Shown: piece by piece, positions 61,894-64,000 of the stretch
Layout of the letters: each line of letters starts with the position of its first letter
Numbering within the stretch: position 1 is the first letter of the stretch
Source of the DNA: an uncultured Lachnospiraceae bacterium
Lineage (GTDB): Bacteria; Bacillota; Clostridia; Lachnospirales; Lachnospiraceae
Assembly (NCBI GenBank): GCA_937920345.1
Contig: CALGVA010000031.1
Coordinates: 51,520-115,519 of the forward strand
Direction of reading: 5' to 3'
DNA: 64,000 bases
Position numbers and translations under genes: made by a program
The notes under the pieces: model-generated
Told to the model about the DNA's origin: nothing
The model's input: only the letters and a program-made list of their open reading frames with translations
The model's database searches: none

Positions 61894-61941
61894 ATGGCAG
61901 AAAACAACTTTACGGCCAAGATGCAGAAGGCTGGATATTGA
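61894..61941 (+). pseudogene. Remnant of an Rpn-family gene 3' end
   Basis: The 15 codons read MAENNFTAKMQKAGY and then stop; the end of the Rpn gene reads MTESAFMEEMQKAGY. Nine of fifteen residues match, in the same register and at the stop codon. No Rpn core precedes it in this gap, so it looks like the tail of a deleted copy. Confidence 0.5.
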
Positions 61942-61980
61942 TCCGCCGCCGGCACTGTGCCGTATATGACCTCAAAATGT

Positions 61981-62023
61981 CTATATGATACATATAGCTT
62001 ATATTCCCCTTCGACTTAGTCGA
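61981..62023. promoter_or_regulatory. Two palindromes before the coiled-coil gene
   Basis: CTATATG-ATA-CATATAG (61981-61997) and TCGACT-T-AGTCGA (62011-62023) lie close together in the 364-base gap between the GHKL kinase gene and the next gene. They could be operators or mark a small processed RNA. No clear promoter boxes were assigned; apart from the Rpn remnant nothing else is seen in the gap. Confidence 0.4.
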
Positions 62024-62169
62024 GAACATAATTGCAGAAGACGGTCACTGCACTTACGCAATGCCCGTGTATTCTCTGCAGGCATTTACACATCGCTCAT
62101 GCTGTCTTGTGTAAGAGGACTATGTGAACAGTCTGCCATAAACTAAGAAGAGGAGGTACTACGATTACT

Positions 62170-62760
62170 ATGCATACCAAGACAATGGAAGGTCTCATCG
62201 GCGCGCGCACCAATATGGATATGACAAATGTTCCCATGAGAGTGTTTAAGGAAGCCCGCCGCAAAGACGATACCGCCACCATGGAACGGGCCATGGGCTA
62301 TGTCAATGACTTCGAGAACCGCGCTGACCAGTATAAGAATACGGCCGAGGAAGGCATGAAGGAAGAAGCCAAGGAGGCGAAAGAGAAAGCAAAGCAGGAA
62401 CTTGAAGAAAAAATTGAAAAAAGCCGCGAAGAACGTAAAGAACTGGAGGCCCAGAGAGAACAGGCACGAATCGAATCGCAGAAGACGCCGGCGGATCACG
62501 CAGTCCCGAGCGGAACAGACAGTGTTGACACGGCGGTTAATGCCTCCGACGACGGAAATATGCCCGGTGAAACCGCTCCTATACTTCCGAAAGCGGACAC
62601 CGTAGAAATCAGTTCCGAAGGACACTCACTCTCTGCACAATCCGTTGGCGGCAGAACAGCCGCCCTGCCCGACGGTCCGGTTTTCTATTCCTCTTCCGGC
62701 ACAGCCAATGCAGCCGACATCGCACAGAGCAAAGACGTTAAGTTAAACGTCTCAATATAA
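62170..62760 (+). CDS. Coiled-coil protein of unknown function
   Basis: A 196-residue soluble protein with no signal peptide or membrane helix. Residues 20 to about 105 are helical and charged (EEAKEAKEKAKQELEEKIEK), likely a coiled coil. The C-terminal half is low-complexity, rich in Ser, Ala, Asp and Thr. I do not recognise a family. AGGAGG (62151-62156) stands 13 bases before the ATG, farther than usual. An in-frame ATT at 62164 would be at the normal distance, so a rare ATT start is possible. It is a single-gene unit with a strong terminator. Confidence 0.7.
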   Translation: MHTKTMEGLIGARTNMDMTNVPMRVFKEARRKDDTATMERAMGYVNDFENRADQYKNTAEEGMKEEAKEAKEKAKQELEEKIEKSREERKELEAQREQARIESQKTPADHAVPSGTDSVDTAVNASDDGNMPGETAPILPKADTVEISSEGHSLSAQSVGGRTAALPDGPVFYSSSGTANAADIAQSKDVKLNVSI

Positions 62761-62765
62761 ATGAA

Positions 62766-62819
62766 AACTGGACGCTGAATATAAAAACAGGCAAAACCCG
62801 TTATATTCAGTGTCCAGTT
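62766..62819 (+). terminator. Terminator of the coiled-coil gene
   Basis: A 19-base stem with one mismatch (arms 62766-62784 and 62801-62819) around a 16-base loop, followed by a T-rich tract. It starts six bases after the stop. The 208 bases beyond it, up to the convergent macrodomain gene, hold nothing else I can see. Confidence 0.85.
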
Positions 62820-63027
62820 CTAATATTTTTTCATCATGTGCTTTTGTTCTTCCTCTGTGCCGGATATACAGGAAAGTTTTTGCAGTATCCGGCGTTGACT
62901 CTGCCTTATTTCCAGTCCCGGAAACAATAACACGGAACCATCTAACTAAAGTGCGTTTTCACATTCTTATGTACTTTCAGTGCAAAAGAGAAAACCGAAT
63001 CCATGCTCATCTGCCAGCATGGATATT

Positions 63028-63804
63028 TTATGATCCCAATAACTGCTTATAGATTTTGCAGTCGCTGTCTTTGAATACATTAAAAACCACCTCCGGACTG
63101 TTTTGATTTTCCTTTTGATAGTCCTGTACCGTCTGTACTGCTATTTCGGCAGCTTTTTCATCGGGAAAATGAAACTCTCCCGTAGAGATACAGCAAAAGG
63201 CGATACTTTTCAACTGATAGTCTGCTGCAAGTTCCAGACAGGAACGGTAACAGTCTGATAACAGGTTTTGATCTTCCACGGTAACTGCCCCGTGGATCAT
63301 CGGACCGACCGTGTGAAGAACGTAACGGCATGGAAGATTATAAGCTTTTGTGATTTTTGCTCTTCCCACAGGTTCTTCTGTCTTCTGCTTTTCCATGATA
63401 CGGAAACATTCCAGACGAAGCCCTACGCCTGCGGCAGAATGGATCGCATTGTCTATACACCCGTGACAGGGAACGAAACAGCCTAACATGGCATTGTTAG
63501 CCGCATTTACGATAGCGTCTACGGACAGACGGGTAATATCGCCCTGCCATAAATAAATTCCCGATCCGGCCGGTGGAATGTCTGATAATGAAATAATACC
63601 TTTTTCCATACATTCTTCCTGTAAATATGCGTCCTGCACATCCAAAAATTCTTTTGAAACTGTTTTAGGCGGTCGAATGTTCATAAGAGAACGTAACAGA
63701 CGTTTCCTTGCTGTGTCCTGTGCCGGAATATCTATTGATTTTAATTCGCTATTTTCACTTATAAGATAGTTGATCAGAAAAGTAAGCCTTTCCGTCTGTG
63801 TCAT
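63028..63804 (-). CDS. Zinc-type macrodomain ADP-ribosyl hydrolase
   Basis: An N-terminal helical part of about 85 residues precedes the macrodomain. The latter has IYLWQGDITRLSVDAIVNAA, the zinc-binding GCFVPCHGCIDNAIHSAAG (Cys, His, Cys near residues 107-114), RYVLHTVGPMIHG and FCCISTGEFHFP. This is the class of bacterial protein-ADP-ribose hydrolases typified by SauMacro/SpyMacro, which remove ADP-ribose from proteins. In staphylococci and streptococci that gene is linked to a sirtuin and a lipoylated GcvH-like protein; no such partner is visible here, though the right edge is close. AGGAGG lies five bases before the ATG. Confidence 0.92.
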   Translation of the reverse strand: MTQTERLTFLINYLISENSELKSIDIPAQDTARKRLLRSLMNIRPPKTVSKEFLDVQDAYLQEECMEKGIISLSDIPPAGSGIYLWQGDITRLSVDAIVNAANNAMLGCFVPCHGCIDNAIHSAAGVGLRLECFRIMEKQKTEEPVGRAKITKAYNLPCRYVLHTVGPMIHGAVTVEDQNLLSDCYRSCLELAADYQLKSIAFCCISTGEFHFPDEKAAEIAVQTVQDYQKENQNSPEVVFNVFKDSDCKIYKQLLGS

Positions 63805-63850
63805 AGTGTCCTCCTTTTTTGCGGCTTGCTATTTTCCCGCCTGCAAAATT

Positions 63851-63879
63851 ATAATATATCCGTAAAGAGAAAACGTAAA
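63851..63879 (-). promoter_or_regulatory. Promoter of the macrodomain gene
   Basis: On the minus strand TTTACG (63874-63879), 17 bases, TATTAT (63851-63856). The leader is about 40 bases. Confidence 0.55.
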
Positions 63880-63913
63880 GTAAGTACTTTATTGTGCCAT
63901 AGTTGCCAAAAAG

Positions 63914-63940
63914 AAAACTCCGAAAAAACTTCGGAGTTTT
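63914..63940 (-). terminator. Terminator of the tRNA transcript
   Basis: On the minus strand an 11-base stem (arms 63930-63940 and 63914-63924) with a 5-base loop, followed by a T-rich tract. It lies eight bases past the tRNA 3' end. Confidence 0.82.
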
Positions 63941-63947
63941 CTTTATA

Positions 63948-64000
63948 AGGTGACTGCCGGATTTGAACCGGCGATAACGGTGTTGCAGACCGGGGCCTTA
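63948..64000 (-). tRNA. tRNA-Cys (GCA), 3' part
   Basis: Only the 3' part is in the window; the 5' end lies beyond the right edge. On the minus strand one reads the anticodon loop CTGCAAC with GCA (63984-63986), a T arm GCCGG-TTCAAAT-CCGGC, the acceptor strand AGTCACC and discriminator U. U73 and GCA are the marks of tRNA-Cys. No CCA is encoded. Confidence 0.9.

Noticed and set aside
61839..61970. Short peptide gene (AgrD-like) after the GHKL kinase
   Set aside because: A frame of about 43 codons exists but has no ribosome-binding site, no AgrD-like features and overlaps the Rpn remnant in another frame.

Overview
The window looks like the chromosome of a spore-forming member of the Clostridia, most likely Lachnospiraceae. 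The grounds are a Spo0A-type DNA-binding domain, a DUF3048 lipoprotein, an Rpn-family nuclease, a LacL/LacM-type split beta-galactosidase, strong AGGAGG ribosome-binding sites and moderately high GC. This is inference from gene content; no marker gene is present. About two thirds of the window (1-45000) is one large surface-polysaccharide region read almost entirely on the minus strand.

In the direction of transcription, the polysaccharide region starts at 45 kb with rfbD (dTDP-rhamnose) and gmd/fcl (GDP-fucose), with a membrane protein between gmd and fcl. Next is a small gene for a stand-alone Spo0A DNA-binding domain, closed by its own terminator. A second unit (39.5 to 26.6 kb) encodes two GT2 enzymes, the initiating phosphoglycosyltransferase, a Wzz-like chain-length protein, an EpsG/Wzy-like polymerase, a run of GT2 and GT4 transferases and a GT39-like membrane enzyme. 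A good promoter at 26.5 kb opens a third unit (26.5 to 11 kb). It holds a nearly complete pseudaminic-acid pathway: pseB, pseC, a pseG domain fused behind a PLP aminotransferase domain, pseF and pseI. With these are an ATP-grasp ligase, a sialyltransferase-like GT and, unexpectedly, lacL-lacM. A fourth unit (10.5 kb to the left edge) encodes a PglK/MsbA-like ABC exporter, GtrA, an acyltransferase, WecE, a GNAT acetyltransferase, a GtrB-like GT2 and several large polytopic proteins. A NUDIX gene is read the other way between units three and four.

Together these genes suggest a polymer built on undecaprenyl phosphate (PGT, GTs, EpsG, Wzz) that contains rhamnose, fucose, a pseudaminic-type nonulosonic acid and probably Fuc4N(Ac). 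It could then be decorated outside the membrane by GtrA/GtrB/GT-C-type enzymes and acylated. No Wzx flippase, tyrosine kinase or phosphatase is seen; the ABC exporter at 8.7-10.5 kb is a flippase candidate.

From 45 to 64 kb the content changes. It runs: a DUF3048 lipoprotein; a secreted Ig-like protein of about 2020 residues; a FtsX-type ABC transporter with a divergently placed OmpR-type two-component system that shares a tandem TTGAGA operator with it; an Rpn nuclease; an Agr-like LytTR regulator and GHKL kinase without agrBD; a coiled-coil protein of unknown function; a zinc-type macrodomain hydrolase; and the 3' part of a tRNA-Cys gene at the right edge.
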